Source of the DNA: Acidimicrobiia bacterium
GTDB lineage: Bacteria; Actinomycetota; Acidimicrobiia; Actinomarinales; Actinomarinaceae
Assembly (NCBI GenBank): GCA_028376655.1
Contig: JAONAZ010000007.1
Span: 1 to 54,114, forward strand
DNA: 54,114 bases
Direction: 5' to 3'
The notes beneath the pieces were generated by a model. It did no database searches, was not told the DNA's origin, and saw only the letters and a list, made by a program, of their open reading frames with translations. Numbering within the stretch: the first letter of the stretch is position 1; every line of letters starts with the position of its first letter. The translations under genes and the position numbers were made by a program. Below are positions 1 through 10,690 of this stretch, piece after piece.

Positions 1-813
1 TTTTACCCGCTAGTTTTATTGGTGATTAAGTCATTAAAAAAAACAAATATAATATTTTGCATGACAACTGGAATAGCATTGGGCCTCACAAGAAGTGACT
101 ATGTCCGATTTTTTTCAATAATAGTTTTTATTGTTTTAATATATTCTTTTTACATCGAAAAAAAAGCTAATTTTAATTTTATAGTTTTACTTTTTTCAAT
201 ATTATTTTTTTCTACATTCGGAGTATTAGAGTGCAATTTAAATCCTAATAGTATTGAATGTAGTGATTACCAAGAAGATGTTCAAAGCATAAATAATTCT
301 GGAAAGATAAACATAAAATCTAATAGTGCAGCATCTGTAGTAAATATCGGTACTGAACGAATAAATGTGATAACTTATTTTTATAAATCTTTTAATAATT
401 TAAATCCTAATGGACTAAGTGGAGTCAATCAAAGTTTTCAGTCATTTGAAACAATTGACATCAGTAATGAGATGTATCTAACAAGTAGAACTGTACCTGA
501 ATATTTACTTACTCGCTACAGTACTCAAAATTTTGGAACAGGAAATTATTCTGTATTAAGATACGAGATTAATGTCCAGAATATTATAGTTTTCTACACG
601 AAAGGCTTTGGTGTGATGTTCTTAGCATTTTCTTTTATTATGTTCTTAGATTTTATTACTCGACATAAACTATCAATAAACACAGCAACCTTTTTGATGA
701 TAATATTATTTTTTACAATCAGTCCAATTGAGGAGCTAAATGCGTACTATGGTTTGATAATTGGATTATCTTATAATCTATTATTAAAAGGAAACAAGTA
801 TGAAGAAGTATAA
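1..813 (+). CDS. Integral membrane protein, 5' end truncated by window edge (C-terminal part; possibly glycan-related)
   Basis: Frame is open to base 1 (FYPLVLLVIKSLKK...); hydrophobic N- and C-terminal segments flank a soluble loop; no family recognised. Confidence 0.5.
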   Translation, partial: FYPLVLLVIKSLKKTNIIFCMTTGIALGLTRSDYVRFFSIIVFIVLIYSFYIEKKANFNFIVLLFSILFFSTFGVLECNLNPNSIECSDYQEDVQSINNSGKINIKSNSAASVVNIGTERINVITYFYKSFNNLNPNGLSGVNQSFQSFETIDISNEMYLTSRTVPEYLLTRYSTQNFGTGNYSVLRYEINVQNIIVFYTKGFGVMFLAFSFIMFLDFITRHKLSINTATFLMIILFFTISPIEELNAYYGLIIGLSYNLLLKGNKYEEV

Positions 814-1864
814 CTTTTCACCTGGTCCAACAAAAATAAATGAATCCATTCTCGAAAAGGTTGAGGAAAATATTTTAGAGTACAGGGACACAGGAGTATC
901 AATATTAGAGATTTCTCATAGAAGTAGCGACTTCGCGGATATCTTATTAAAAACAAAAGAAAATCTAAGATTATTACTTGATGTTCCATCTAATTACAAA
1001 ATACTTTTCCTTCAAGGTGGAGCTACTTTCCATAACGCCTTTATTGCTAACAATATAAACAAAAACTATTCTACTTCTAATTTGATAACTGGAACATGGG
1101 GACAAAAATCATATGAAGACTTCTGCACAGTAAGAAATACCAAAAAAATAATATTACCAAATAAAGAGATTGAACATTATCTAAAGATATTGCAACAACA
1201 AGAAAGTCAAAAGATTGACTATATGCACATAACTTCAAATGAAACTATAGAAGGTATTCAACTACGAGAATTCAATCATATTAATAGTGATTTGATTATC
1301 GATAGCTCCTCAGATATTGGTTCTTATAAATTTGATTGGAATAATGTTGCATATCTCTATGCAGGAGCACAAAAGAATTTAGGAATTCCCGGTGTAACTA
1401 TATCTATTGTTAGGGATGATTTTATTGAAGAGAATAGTAATCCTACTTACCTCAATTTATATAAATTAATAAATAAGGACTCACTTCTAAACACTCCACC
1501 AACATTTTCGATTTATGTTTTAAAACTAGTGACAGATTGGATGATTGACCTTGGAGGAGTAGATTATTTTGAGAGTCAATCAATAGAATTTTCAACACAA
1601 ATTTACTCGCTGCTCAATAGATTTAGTGAATATGTGTCACTTCCTGTTGCAGATTACTCAAAAAGTAGGATGAATATCGTCTTCAATTTTAAAAATGAAC
1701 TTCATGAAAAACTTTTTATTGAAGAGTCTCAAAATAATAATATTATTGGCATAAAGGGTCACCGAAGTGTTGGCGGGATAAGAGTAAGTTTATATAATTC
1801 AATTGATAAATCAACCTACCAGTATCTAATGGAATTTATGGAAACGTTTTTTCTGAAATTATGA
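800..1864 (+). CDS. serC: Phosphoserine aminotransferase
   Basis: MKKYNFSPGPTKINESIL...EISHRSSDF; YAGAQKNLGIPG PLP-lysine region; 354 aa. Confidence 0.93.
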   Translation: MKKYNFSPGPTKINESILEKVEENILEYRDTGVSILEISHRSSDFADILLKTKENLRLLLDVPSNYKILFLQGGATFHNAFIANNINKNYSTSNLITGTWGQKSYEDFCTVRNTKKIILPNKEIEHYLKILQQQESQKIDYMHITSNETIEGIQLREFNHINSDLIIDSSSDIGSYKFDWNNVAYLYAGAQKNLGIPGVTISIVRDDFIEENSNPTYLNLYKLINKDSLLNTPPTFSIYVLKLVTDWMIDLGGVDYFESQSIEFSTQIYSLLNRFSEYVSLPVADYSKSRMNIVFNFKNELHEKLFIEESQNNNIIGIKGHRSVGGIRVSLYNSIDKSTYQYLMEFMETFFLKL

Positions 1865-2526
1865 TTATTAAAAACTTTGAGAATTATATATTTAAAGGTT
1901 CTGGCATTAAGGGTATTAAGACTTCAATTAATATTTCAAAAAAAAATGATTTACAAATTATACTACATGAAGAAACACAAGATACTTATGAACAAGTTGA
2001 GGATATAAATACAGTTAAAGCATTCCCTCCTTTAGTCTTTTCATACAAAGATGATTTATTACAAAAAGAAGACTTAGAGAACTTCTTGGAGATAAATAAA
2101 ATATACCTATTAGATGGACATCACCGATTTGAACACATATCTTTATTTAATTATGATTATTTTATGCCAGCAGTTCTTATATCTAGTGAAAATGTAAAAA
2201 TTGATTCCTACAATTCTCAAATTAATATTGATGAAAAATTATTTATAGAGTACCTCTTAGAAAATAATTTTAACGATAATATTTCTTCTAGATATTTCGT
2301 AGAGTTCAATTTTACTAAATATTCAAGTGTGGACATCCACAACATATATGACTTATACGATTTTAAGAGAAAGCTTTTAGAGACTCAAATTATAAGTCCG
2401 ATTAGTAATGATAGTAATAATATTAAAAATAAAATTATAAATTTTACTCCAATTAAACTTACTGAGTTTAATCACGAAAATTACTTATTTCCTCCTAAGT
2501 CAACTTGGATATCACCTAGAATCTAA
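1861..2526 (+). CDS. Short DUF1015-like protein
   Basis: LLDGHHRFEH motif and HEET..AFPPLVF region resemble the DUF1015 core, but only 221 aa; overlaps serC stop. Confidence 0.6.
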   Translation: MIIKNFENYIFKGSGIKGIKTSINISKKNDLQIILHEETQDTYEQVEDINTVKAFPPLVFSYKDDLLQKEDLENFLEINKIYLLDGHHRFEHISLFNYDYFMPAVLISSENVKIDSYNSQINIDEKLFIEYLLENNFNDNISSRYFVEFNFTKYSSVDIHNIYDLYDFKRKLLETQIISPISNDSNNIKNKIINFTPIKLTEFNHENYLFPPKSTWISPRI

Positions 2527-2533
2527 TCTGATT

Positions 2534-3631
2534 ATGAAAGTATGTCACGTAATTAATACCCTCAATAGAGGCGGAGCCGAAACTCATTTATTTGATTTGG
2601 TAAATAAACAAATAAATGAAGGCTATTTAGTCGAACTTATTGTTATCGGACCTGACAATAGTATGATAATTTCTTTAGAGAATGAGTTTAGTCTTTTAAA
2701 TATTCCAATTAAACGTCTTAAAGGACCAAGGATGTTCAATATAATTTCCTATTTTAATTTATTTTTTCATATTAAGAAAAATAAGTTTGAGGTTATCCAC
2801 TCCCACCAACCGAGAAGTGATTTTATGTTGTATTATGTTAGGAAATTTAACAAATCTTTCAGATGGGTAGTAAGCATTCATGGGAAATACGATACATATT
2901 TAGAAAGTACTAATTTTTCTAATGTATTAAAGAAAAAGTTTATGATTACTCTAGCTCAACATTGGGAAAAAGCAGATGCAATAATTGCAATTTCAAATTC
3001 AGTAAACGATTGGGTTATAAAGTTGAACAATAAATTGAGACCAACAATAATTCCTTACTGGATCGATCAGAAAAACTTTAAGCCACAAGATTTACTTGAA
3101 GAAAATATATCCATTGGCTTTCTTGGTAGGTTGAATAAAAATAAGGGAATTGAAGATTTACTATTGGTATTTAATAAACTTGATACTGAAAATATAACTC
3201 TTAAAGTAGGAGGCTATGCTGATCCTACATATCTTCGTTATCTAGGGTCAATTTCCACTCCCGAGAGTAAAAAAAGAATTAATTACCTTGGTTATGTAGA
3301 AGATCGAAAAACGTTTTATGACTCAGTAGATCTTTTTATTTTCCCATCTTTTTCTGAAGGTTTAGGCCTTGTTTTGCTTGAAGCGATGAGCTTTGCGAAA
3401 ATATGCATTACCAGAGATATACTTCCAATGAACAGCTATCTAACAGAAGAGAGTGGATATTTATTTAGTAATAATAATGAATTTTTAATATCTCTTAATC
3501 AAGCCATTCAAGATTTAAGGCTTGATAATAAAAAAATAAAATCAAAGCTGTTTAATATTGAACAAATGATTAAAAAATCCAGTGAACAAACAATATTTCC
3601 GATGTTAGAAAAGGTATATCACGATGAGTGA
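2534..3631 (+). CDS. Glycosyltransferase family 4
   Basis: [20 protein letters not shown]-terminus; [17 protein letters not shown]-terminal GT4 motif. Confidence 0.88.
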   Translation: MKVCHVINTLNRGGAETHLFDLVNKQINEGYLVELIVIGPDNSMIISLENEFSLLNIPIKRLKGPRMFNIISYFNLFFHIKKNKFEVIHSHQPRSDFMLYYVRKFNKSFRWVVSIHGKYDTYLESTNFSNVLKKKFMITLAQHWEKADAIIAISNSVNDWVIKLNNKLRPTIIPYWIDQKNFKPQDLLEENISIGFLGRLNKNKGIEDLLLVFNKLDTENITLKVGGYADPTYLRYLGSISTPESKKRINYLGYVEDRKTFYDSVDLFIFPSFSEGLGLVLLEAMSFAKICITRDILPMNSYLTEESGYLFSNNNEFLISLNQAIQDLRLDNKKIKSKLFNIEQMIKKSSEQTIFPMLEKVYHDE

Positions 3632-6056
3632 TTATAAATTTATAGAATTCGAAAAAAAATGGCAGGACAACTGGGCTAAATCAAATCTAGGAAAATGTGA
3701 TCTAAATTCAGCTAAGCCTAAATACTATAATTTATGCATGTATCCATATCCCTCAGGAGACTTGCATATGGGCCATGTTAGAAATTATACAATTGGCGAT
3801 GTTATTACTAGATATAAAAAATTAACAGGTCACAATGTACTTTCACCAATGGGATGGGACTCATTTGGCTTACCCGCCGAAAATGCAGCAATTAAAACAG
3901 GCATACATCCAAGGAAATTTACAGAAGACAGAATGAAGAATATGAAAAATCAAATCATACGATTAGGTTCATTGTACGACTGGGATAGGGAAGTTGCCGC
4001 ACACTCTGAAGAATACTATAAATGGACTCAATATTTATTCATACAACTTTTCAATAATGATTTAGCTTATAAAAAAGATGCACCAGTGAACTGGTGTACA
4101 TCATGCAAAACTGTTCTTGCAAATGAGCAAGTAATTGAAGGTAATTGTGATAGGTGCGAATCAGTTGTAATACAGAAAAATCTTAATCAATGGTTTTTAA
4201 GTATTTCAAAATATTCTGAAGAGTTATTAAGTGGGCTTGAAGACATTGGAGATTGGCCGGAAAATGTTAAATTAATGCAGAAAAACTGGATTGGAAAATC
4301 TGTAGGTGCACAATTCGAACTTGAAATAACAAATAGTAATCTATCATTTGAAGTTTTTACAACTAGACCTGACACATTGCTGGGAATGACTTTTGCAGTT
4401 ATATCTCCAGAACATGAGTTAATGAAGAATATTCTTAATATTTCAAGTAAATACGAAGATATAAAAAAATATATTTCTGCAGCTACTTCAAAGTCTGATT
4501 TTGAAAGACTGTCAATCACAAAAGAAAAGACAGGGGTTGATACAGGACTATTTGTGACTAACCCACTTACTAATGAAGAAATTCCACTTTGGGTTGCAGA
4601 TTATGTTCTGATTAACTACGGAACAGGTGCAATAATGGCAGTTCCCGGACACGATCAAAGAGATTATGATTTTGCAAAAAAGTATAGTATTGAAATAAAA
4701 CAAGTAATTTCTGACAAAGATTCCAAAATAAGTATTCAAGAAGAACCTTTTATAGGTAAAGGGCAACTAATCAACTCTCTCGAATTTGATGGGTTAGATT
4801 CACATGGAGAGGCGTCATCAAAAATAGTTGAAAAATTAATTGAACTTAATATAGGTGCACCAAAAACAACTTATAGATTAAGAGATTGGCTTATAAGTAG
4901 ACAAAGATATTGGGGTTGCCCTATACCTTTAATAAATTGCAAACATTGTGGACTTGTTGCAGAAAAAGTAGAGAACTTACCAGTTAAGCTTCCTGAAATT
5001 GAAGATTATCTTAATACTGACGGTTCTCCACTATCTAAGAGCGAAACCTTTGTAAATGTGGACTGTCCAATATGTGAGCTACCTGCAAAAAGAGAAACAG
5101 ACACAATGGATACATTCGTAGATTCCTCGTGGTACTTTATGAGATATCTAGATTCAACAAATACTGAAATGCCTTTTAATGCAAAGTTTATAAATGATTG
5201 GTTACCTGTAGATCAATATATTGGAGGGGTAGAGCATGCAATTTTACATTTGCTTTACTCTCGATTTTTTGTAAAAGCCTTAAGAGATTTAGATTTGGTG
5301 TCTATCGATGAACCATTCGAAAATCTTTTTTCACAAGGAATGATTAATTTTGGTGGATCCAAAATGTCAAAATCAAAAGGAAATATTGTTGATCCGGAAG
5401 GTTATTTCAAAAGCCACGGTGCAGATGCTTTAAGATTGTATATTTTATTTATGGCTCCTCCAACTGATGGGGTTGAATGGAATGATGGAGGAATAGAAGG
5501 GACTAGAAGATTTTTATTTAAATTGTGGGATAACCTTGAATCACTATCAACACTAAATGAAAGTAAGAAAAATATCGATGATGAAGAAAAACTAGAGATT
5601 GTATTAAATCAAACAATTGAATCAATTACAAGTCACCTTGAAAAATTCGAATTTAATACAGCAGTATCAGATTTAATGAAATTAAATATTCAAGTTGGTC
5701 ATTACATTAAAAAAAATAATGAAATTACTACTGAATTAAAAAAAGAGTTAATACAAAGTATTTGTTTGTTATTAAATCCATTTGCACCACATATATCGTC
5801 AGAAATTTTTTATGAGAACTTTAAAGCCGATATCACGCAATTTACTTGGCCTGAAGTTAATAAAGAAAAGACAGAAAATTCTACGTACGAGTTAGTAGTT
5901 CAAATTAATGGTAAAAAGAAACACGCTATAGAAGTGTCTACAGGATTACAACAACCAGAGGTTGAGAAGTTGTGTTTTGATAAATTCGAACTTATCGCCA
6001 ATGAATTTAATAAAGTTATCTTTGTAAAAGATAAGATAATAAACTTTGTGGGCTGA
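3624..6056 (+). CDS. leuS: Leucyl-tRNA synthetase
   Basis: [21 protein letters not shown] (HIGH-type), KMSKSKGN (KMSKS), editing domain; 810 aa. Confidence 0.98.
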   Translation: MSDYKFIEFEKKWQDNWAKSNLGKCDLNSAKPKYYNLCMYPYPSGDLHMGHVRNYTIGDVITRYKKLTGHNVLSPMGWDSFGLPAENAAIKTGIHPRKFTEDRMKNMKNQIIRLGSLYDWDREVAAHSEEYYKWTQYLFIQLFNNDLAYKKDAPVNWCTSCKTVLANEQVIEGNCDRCESVVIQKNLNQWFLSISKYSEELLSGLEDIGDWPENVKLMQKNWIGKSVGAQFELEITNSNLSFEVFTTRPDTLLGMTFAVISPEHELMKNILNISSKYEDIKKYISAATSKSDFERLSITKEKTGVDTGLFVTNPLTNEEIPLWVADYVLINYGTGAIMAVPGHDQRDYDFAKKYSIEIKQVISDKDSKISIQEEPFIGKGQLINSLEFDGLDSHGEASSKIVEKLIELNIGAPKTTYRLRDWLISRQRYWGCPIPLINCKHCGLVAEKVENLPVKLPEIEDYLNTDGSPLSKSETFVNVDCPICELPAKRETDTMDTFVDSSWYFMRYLDSTNTEMPFNAKFINDWLPVDQYIGGVEHAILHLLYSRFFVKALRDLDLVSIDEPFENLFSQGMINFGGSKMSKSKGNIVDPEGYFKSHGADALRLYILFMAPPTDGVEWNDGGIEGTRRFLFKLWDNLESLSTLNESKKNIDDEEKLEIVLNQTIESITSHLEKFEFNTAVSDLMKLNIQVGHYIKKNNEITTELKKELIQSICLLLNPFAPHISSEIFYENFKADITQFTWPEVNKEKTENSTYELVVQINGKKKHAIEVSTGLQQPEVEKLCFDKFELIANEFNKVIFVKDKIINFVG

Positions 6057-6733
6057 TGACTAAATTACTAGTTACAGAAAAACTGATTATTACTAAACAG
6101 GACTTTATTAAATTATCAAATATCTCTGAACCAGTTGAATTTATTAAATTTGAGGATTTTTTAAACACTAATACACTTTCATTGTTTAAAGATGCCAAAA
6201 TTAAATTTGTATATGATAAATTCATTAATTTCAAAGACCTCACAGCTAACAGTTATAATTTTTCTTCAGATTATATCTTTCAGATTAAAAAAAATAGTTT
6301 GAACAAATTCTCCGATGTTTCTAAAGATATAGAAGTTATAGAAAGTGTAAAGTCTATTAAAAGTGGATTTTTCCCTTGGGATTTAAGTAACATAATTTTT
6401 AATCAAAAAGAGGCTCTAACAAGTGATATTATTTCAGAATTTTGTGAAAATGAAACATCATTTCGACAGTTTATTGGTTACCTTAATAAGGAGTTATTAA
6501 GAGTTAATTTATTATCTGATAATGAAGATAAAGATGTAGCTTTGTTGCTGGGAGAAAATATTGATTACAAATATGAACTTGCCAGCAAAAGGCTTATTCA
6601 AATAAGTATAGATAATCTGAATAAGTCTTTTCAGCAAATTAATAAAATTGAAACATTAACCAACGAATCAGGATTCAATCACGAAAATAATAAAAGATTT
6701 GTTGTGGGTGTTAAAAAACTTTTAGAGTTTTGA
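6056..6733 (+). CDS. Hypothetical protein in the holA position; putative highly divergent DNA polymerase III delta subunit
   Basis: Located between leuS and antisense rpsT/lepA, where actinobacteria carry holA; sequence itself not diagnostic; 225 aa. Confidence 0.4.
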   Translation: MTKLLVTEKLIITKQDFIKLSNISEPVEFIKFEDFLNTNTLSLFKDAKIKFVYDKFINFKDLTANSYNFSSDYIFQIKKNSLNKFSDVSKDIEVIESVKSIKSGFFPWDLSNIIFNQKEALTSDIISEFCENETSFRQFIGYLNKELLRVNLLSDNEDKDVALLLGENIDYKYELASKRLIQISIDNLNKSFQQINKIETLTNESGFNHENNKRFVVGVKKLLEF

Positions 6734-6958
6734 AATTCTAGATTTATTTCTATCTCTATAGTTCTTTGAAATAATCCCGTCTGTGAAAGCTTTATCAAGT
6801 TCTTTAATAACTGCTGCTTTGTTTTCTATCACTACTTCATTGTTATCATCATATAAAGACTTGAGTGAGGATTTTAATTCAGTTTTAATAGATTTGTTTC
6901 GCAAATTCTTTTTTGCATCTTGTCTAATTCTTTTTTTTTGTGATTTAATATTTGCCAT
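6722..6958 (-). CDS. rpsT: 30S ribosomal protein S20
   Basis: MANIKSQKKRIRQDAKKNLRNKSIKTELK; 78 aa; AAAGGGG SD upstream. Confidence 0.96.
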   Translation of the reverse strand: MANIKSQKKRIRQDAKKNLRNKSIKTELKSSLKSLYDDNNEVVIENKAAVIKELDKAFTDGIISKNYRDRNKSRISKL

Positions 6959-6984
6959 CTAAAACCCCTTTGTATATAAGATAA

Positions 6985-6990
6985 TAACTT
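6985..6990 (+). promoter_or_regulatory. Putative -10 (TAACTT) for leaderless lepA
   Basis: TAnnnT with first T 13 nt before ATG 6998. Confidence 0.4.
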
Positions 6991-6997
6991 AATAGTG

Positions 6998-8776
6998 ATG
7001 TTACATAATAAAAATATAAGAAATATTTCAATAATTGCACATGTAGATCATGGTAAATCTACTTTGGCGGATAGACTCATCGAGATATCTGGTTTGATTA
7101 CTCCTGGTGATCATGTTGATCAAATACTAGACACTATGGATCTTGAAAGGGAGCGTGGAATCACAATTAAATCTCAGCCAATTCGATTAAATTTTGGCAA
7201 TATGGAAGTAAATTTGATAGACACTCCTGGCCATGTTGATTTTTCATATGAAGTTTCAAGAGCCTTAATTGCATGCGATGGCGCCTTATTACTAGTCGAT
7301 GGGACTCAAGGAGTACAGGCCCAAACATTCGCCCATTCGTACGCTGCCATAGAGGCCGGTTTGGATATCATACCTGTAATCAACAAAGTAGACTCAATTG
7401 ATGTTGATATAGAAAATGTTTCAAAGCAGATTTTTAATCTTATCGGTGCTCGTGAAGATGAAATTTTTAAAATTTCAGCAAAAAGTGGATTAGGTGTTGA
7501 TGAGTTAATAAAAGAAATTCCAGATTTAATAAGTCCTCCAGTTACAAAATCAGAAAGTACAAATGCTTTAATCTTTGATTCATATTTCGATCCATACAGA
7601 GGAGTAATTGTCTCGGTAAGAGTCTTTGGGGGAGAAGTCAAAACCAATTCTAAGCTTAAACTAATCAATTCTAAATTTGATTTTGAAGCTTCTGAGATTG
7701 GTTATTTTGATTTAAAATTATCTCCTTCCGATATACTTTCATCCGGAGAAGTAGGGTATATTGTTACAGGTGCAAAAGAGCTTTCTCAAATTAGAGTAGG
7801 AGACACTCTTGTTAACCAAGAAGATACAAATCCTGTAGTTGTATCAGGCTATAAAGAACCTCAACCTACAGTCTTTTCCAGTATGTATCCAGCAGATTCT
7901 GATGATTATGCAAAATTAAGAGATTCTCTAGACAAATATGTACTTAATGATGCAAGTTTTTATTATGAACCTGAAACTTCATCTGCGTTTGGTTTTGGAT
8001 TTAGATGTGGTTTTTTGGGCTTGTTGCATTTAGAAATTGTGATTGAAAGACTAGAACGAGAATTTGATCTTTCACTTATAGTCACACCACCATCGGTTGA
8101 ATTTAGAATTATTCGAAATAATGATGAGAAAATAATAATAAGGAATCCCTCAAAAATTGATAAATATACAGATATTAAATCAATACAAGAAAAAATATGT
8201 GAACTTGATTTACTTTTTCCAAAAGAATACCTGGGCTCAATAATGAATTTGTTAAATGAAAAGAGGGGAACCCAATTAGATCTTAATTATTTAAGTACAT
8301 CCATGGTGAAACTTAAATATCGAATGCCTTTACTGGAGTTAGTTACAGGCTTTTATGACTCTCTTAAGTCAATATCTCAAGGTTTTGCTTCTTTAGATTA
8401 TCAAATCCTTGATTTTGAAACTGGAAATTTAGTAAAATTAGATATATTGGTTAATGGAGTTTCTATTGATTCATTTAGCTCCATACTTGCAAAAGAAAAT
8501 GCTGAATTTGTTGGAAGAAACAGGGTTAAAAAACTATCGGAACTAATTCCAAGGCAACAATTTGATATCCCCATTCAAGCAGCAGTAGGTTCTAGAATTG
8601 TTGCAAGGGAGACCATTAAAGCTCTCAGAAAAGATGTTACAGCTAAATTGTATGGTGGGGACATAACAAGAAAACGTAAACTTCTAGAGAAGCAAAAAGA
8701 AGGTAAAAAGAAAATGCGAAATATTGGAAAGGTCGCAGTTCCGAAAGATGCTTTTAAAGAATTCTTGAGACAATAA
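6998..8776 (+). CDS. lepA: Elongation factor 4 (LepA GTPase)
   Basis: NIRNISIIAHVDHGKSTLADRLIE; LepA C-terminal domain; ORF track begins 6995 (GTG) with ATG at 6998 preferred. Confidence 0.97.
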   Translation: MLHNKNIRNISIIAHVDHGKSTLADRLIEISGLITPGDHVDQILDTMDLERERGITIKSQPIRLNFGNMEVNLIDTPGHVDFSYEVSRALIACDGALLLVDGTQGVQAQTFAHSYAAIEAGLDIIPVINKVDSIDVDIENVSKQIFNLIGAREDEIFKISAKSGLGVDELIKEIPDLISPPVTKSESTNALIFDSYFDPYRGVIVSVRVFGGEVKTNSKLKLINSKFDFEASEIGYFDLKLSPSDILSSGEVGYIVTGAKELSQIRVGDTLVNQEDTNPVVVSGYKEPQPTVFSSMYPADSDDYAKLRDSLDKYVLNDASFYYEPETSSAFGFGFRCGFLGLLHLEIVIERLEREFDLSLIVTPPSVEFRIIRNNDEKIIIRNPSKIDKYTDIKSIQEKICELDLLFPKEYLGSIMNLLNEKRGTQLDLNYLSTSMVKLKYRMPLLELVTGFYDSLKSISQGFASLDYQILDFETGNLVKLDILVNGVSIDSFSSILAKENAEFVGRNRVKKLSELIPRQQFDIPIQAAVGSRIVARETIKALRKDVTAKLYGGDITRKRKLLEKQKEGKKKMRNIGKVAVPKDAFKEFLRQ

Positions 8777-9408
8777 TGCATACACCAACAATATTCGATG
8801 ATAATTATGAATCTGAAAAAAAAGAATATCTTATTACTAAAGAAAAGTTACATCATTTGCAAAATGTACTCAGAATAAAGAATAACTCTCATATTAGAGT
8901 CACCAATGGAATGGGTCTTGTTTCTCTTGGTAAAATATCAGACTCATACTTAATAATTGAAGAAAATAAAATCCACCAAAGAACCAATGATGTTCATGTA
9001 TTCATATCAAAACTTCAAGATAAAACAAGAATGAGACACTTAATTGAAAAGTTAACCGAACTTGGTGTAAAAGGAATAACATTGGGAAAAACTGAAAATT
9101 CACAAAAAGTAAATATAGAACATAAAAAAGTCAATAATTGGGTAATTGGAGCAGTAGAGCAATCAGGTATAGCTTTTGCACCAAAAATATCAATTGAAAA
9201 ACAACTTGATTTTGATAAGTTTCAACACACTTTTGATATCACCGGAGAAAGTCTTAATAAAAATATTAATTTTACAAGTTTTGCAATTGGTCCTGAAGGA
9301 GGGTGGAGTAAAAAAGAATTAGAAAACTTTAAATATATTTCTAAATTGAGTAATTTTACTTTAAGATCTGATACTGCAGCTATAGTTGCAGTATCCTTAA
9401 TGATGTAG
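8776..9408 (+). CDS. rsmE: 16S rRNA (uracil1498-N3)-methyltransferase family
   Basis: IGPEGGWSKKELENF and LRSDTAAIVAVSLM RsmE motifs. Confidence 0.9.
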   Translation: MHTPTIFDDNYESEKKEYLITKEKLHHLQNVLRIKNNSHIRVTNGMGLVSLGKISDSYLIIEENKIHQRTNDVHVFISKLQDKTRMRHLIEKLTELGVKGITLGKTENSQKVNIEHKKVNNWVIGAVEQSGIAFAPKISIEKQLDFDKFQHTFDITGESLNKNINFTSFAIGPEGGWSKKELENFKYISKLSNFTLRSDTAAIVAVSLMM

Positions 9409-9416
9409 GATTATAT

Positions 9417-9758
9417 ATGGAACAAAAATCAGTATTTGAAATGATTCTTAATAAAGAAATTGAATCTGAAATTATCTATGAAGATGATGAAATATTTGCC
9501 ATTAATGATACTAATCCAGTAGCTCCAGTGCATGTATTAGTAATTCCAAAAAAAAAGATAAAAACTATTAATGAGATTACCCATGATGATGCAATGTTGA
9601 TTGGCAAACTTGTCCTCACGGGAAAGAAACTCGCAAAAGACTTAAAAATTGACAAAAGTGGATATCGATTGTTATGGAATACAAATGACGATGCAATGCA
9701 AACTGTTTTTCATATACATCTACATCTTATAGGTGGAAAACGATTGAAGGCTATCTAA
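9417..9758 (+). CDS. HIT family (HinT-like) protein
   Basis: PVAPVHVLVIPKKKI...FHIHLHLIGGK (HxHxH motif). Confidence 0.93.
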   Translation: MEQKSVFEMILNKEIESEIIYEDDEIFAINDTNPVAPVHVLVIPKKKIKTINEITHDDAMLIGKLVLTGKKLAKDLKIDKSGYRLLWNTNDDAMQTVFHIHLHLIGGKRLKAI

Positions 9759-10690
9759 TGGGTTTTGAAAAGCAAATTCCCTCAAATGTAGAAGTAGTTG
9801 ATATTTTAGGTATCAATGATAAAAATCTTAAATATATTAAATCGGTTTTTCCAAATGTCATGATTAATGTGAGGGGAAATACAATCTATATTGATGGCCA
9901 AGATAATGATGCAAAAGAGATAATGAGAATTTTTGATGAAATGTTACTGATGAATGACAACAATGAAAATATTGAAGAAACTGATGTAGAAATATTATCC
10001 AATATTAAAGATACTCATAAACATGATGGACAGAAAATTAGCTCCCTTTCAGTAATTGATAATAAGTCAATAAAAGTAAAAAATATTAATCAATATAAAT
10101 ACATGAATTTAATGCAAAATTCAACTATAACTTTTGGTATTGGTCCAGCAGGAACAGGGAAGACCTTTTTAGCGGTTGCAGCTGCAGTTAAAATGTATTC
10201 TGAACAAAAAATTAAAAAAATTGTGCTTACAAGACCGGCAGTGGAAGCAGGAGAGAGGTTAGGGTATCTACCAGGAGATTTATCACAAAAAATTGACCCC
10301 TACCTTGTGCCATTATTTGACTCCTTAGAATATTTTTTTGGTAATGAAACTTTAGCTTATTTGATAGAAAAGCGAAATATTGAAATTGTTCCTTTGGCAT
10401 ATATGAGGGGTAGAACTCTTAACAATGCGTGTATAATTTTGGATGAAGCACAAAATGCAACTATGAGTCAAATTAAAATGTTTTTAACAAGATTAGGAGA
10501 AAATTCAAAAATAATCATCACAGGAGATGAGTCTCAAATAGACCTTTACAGCAAAGATAATTCAGGTCTTAAAAAAACTAGAACAATACTCTCAAAAATA
10601 GATGAAATTAATGTTATGGAATTTCAAAACACTGATATTGTAAGAAATCCTATTGTTTCAAAGATTTTAGAAATATTTCCAGATAAATGA
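9758..10690 (+). CDS. PhoH-like ATPase
   Basis: FGIGPAGTGKTFLAVAAAVK; LTRPAVEAGERLGYLPGDL; upstream of ybeY. Confidence 0.94.
   Translation: MGFEKQIPSNVEVVDILGINDKNLKYIKSVFPNVMINVRGNTIYIDGQDNDAKEIMRIFDEMLLMNDNNENIEETDVEILSNIKDTHKHDGQKISSLSVIDNKSIKVKNINQYKYMNLMQNSTITFGIGPAGTGKTFLAVAAAVKMYSEQKIKKIVLTRPAVEAGERLGYLPGDLSQKIDPYLVPLFDSLEYFFGNETLAYLIEKRNIEIVPLAYMRGRTLNNACIILDEAQNATMSQIKMFLTRLGENSKIIITGDESQIDLYSKDNSGLKKTRTILSKIDEINVMEFQNTDIVRNPIVSKILEIFPDK

Noticed and set aside
771-989. 72-aa minus-strand ORF
   Set aside because: Antisense to serC and the upstream ORF; no supporting signals.
4187-4519. 110-aa minus-strand ORF
   Set aside because: Antisense to leuS editing domain; no homology recognised.
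7306-7668. 120-aa minus-strand ORF
   Set aside because: Fully antisense to lepA; no recognisable family or translation signals; explained by coding-strand composition.
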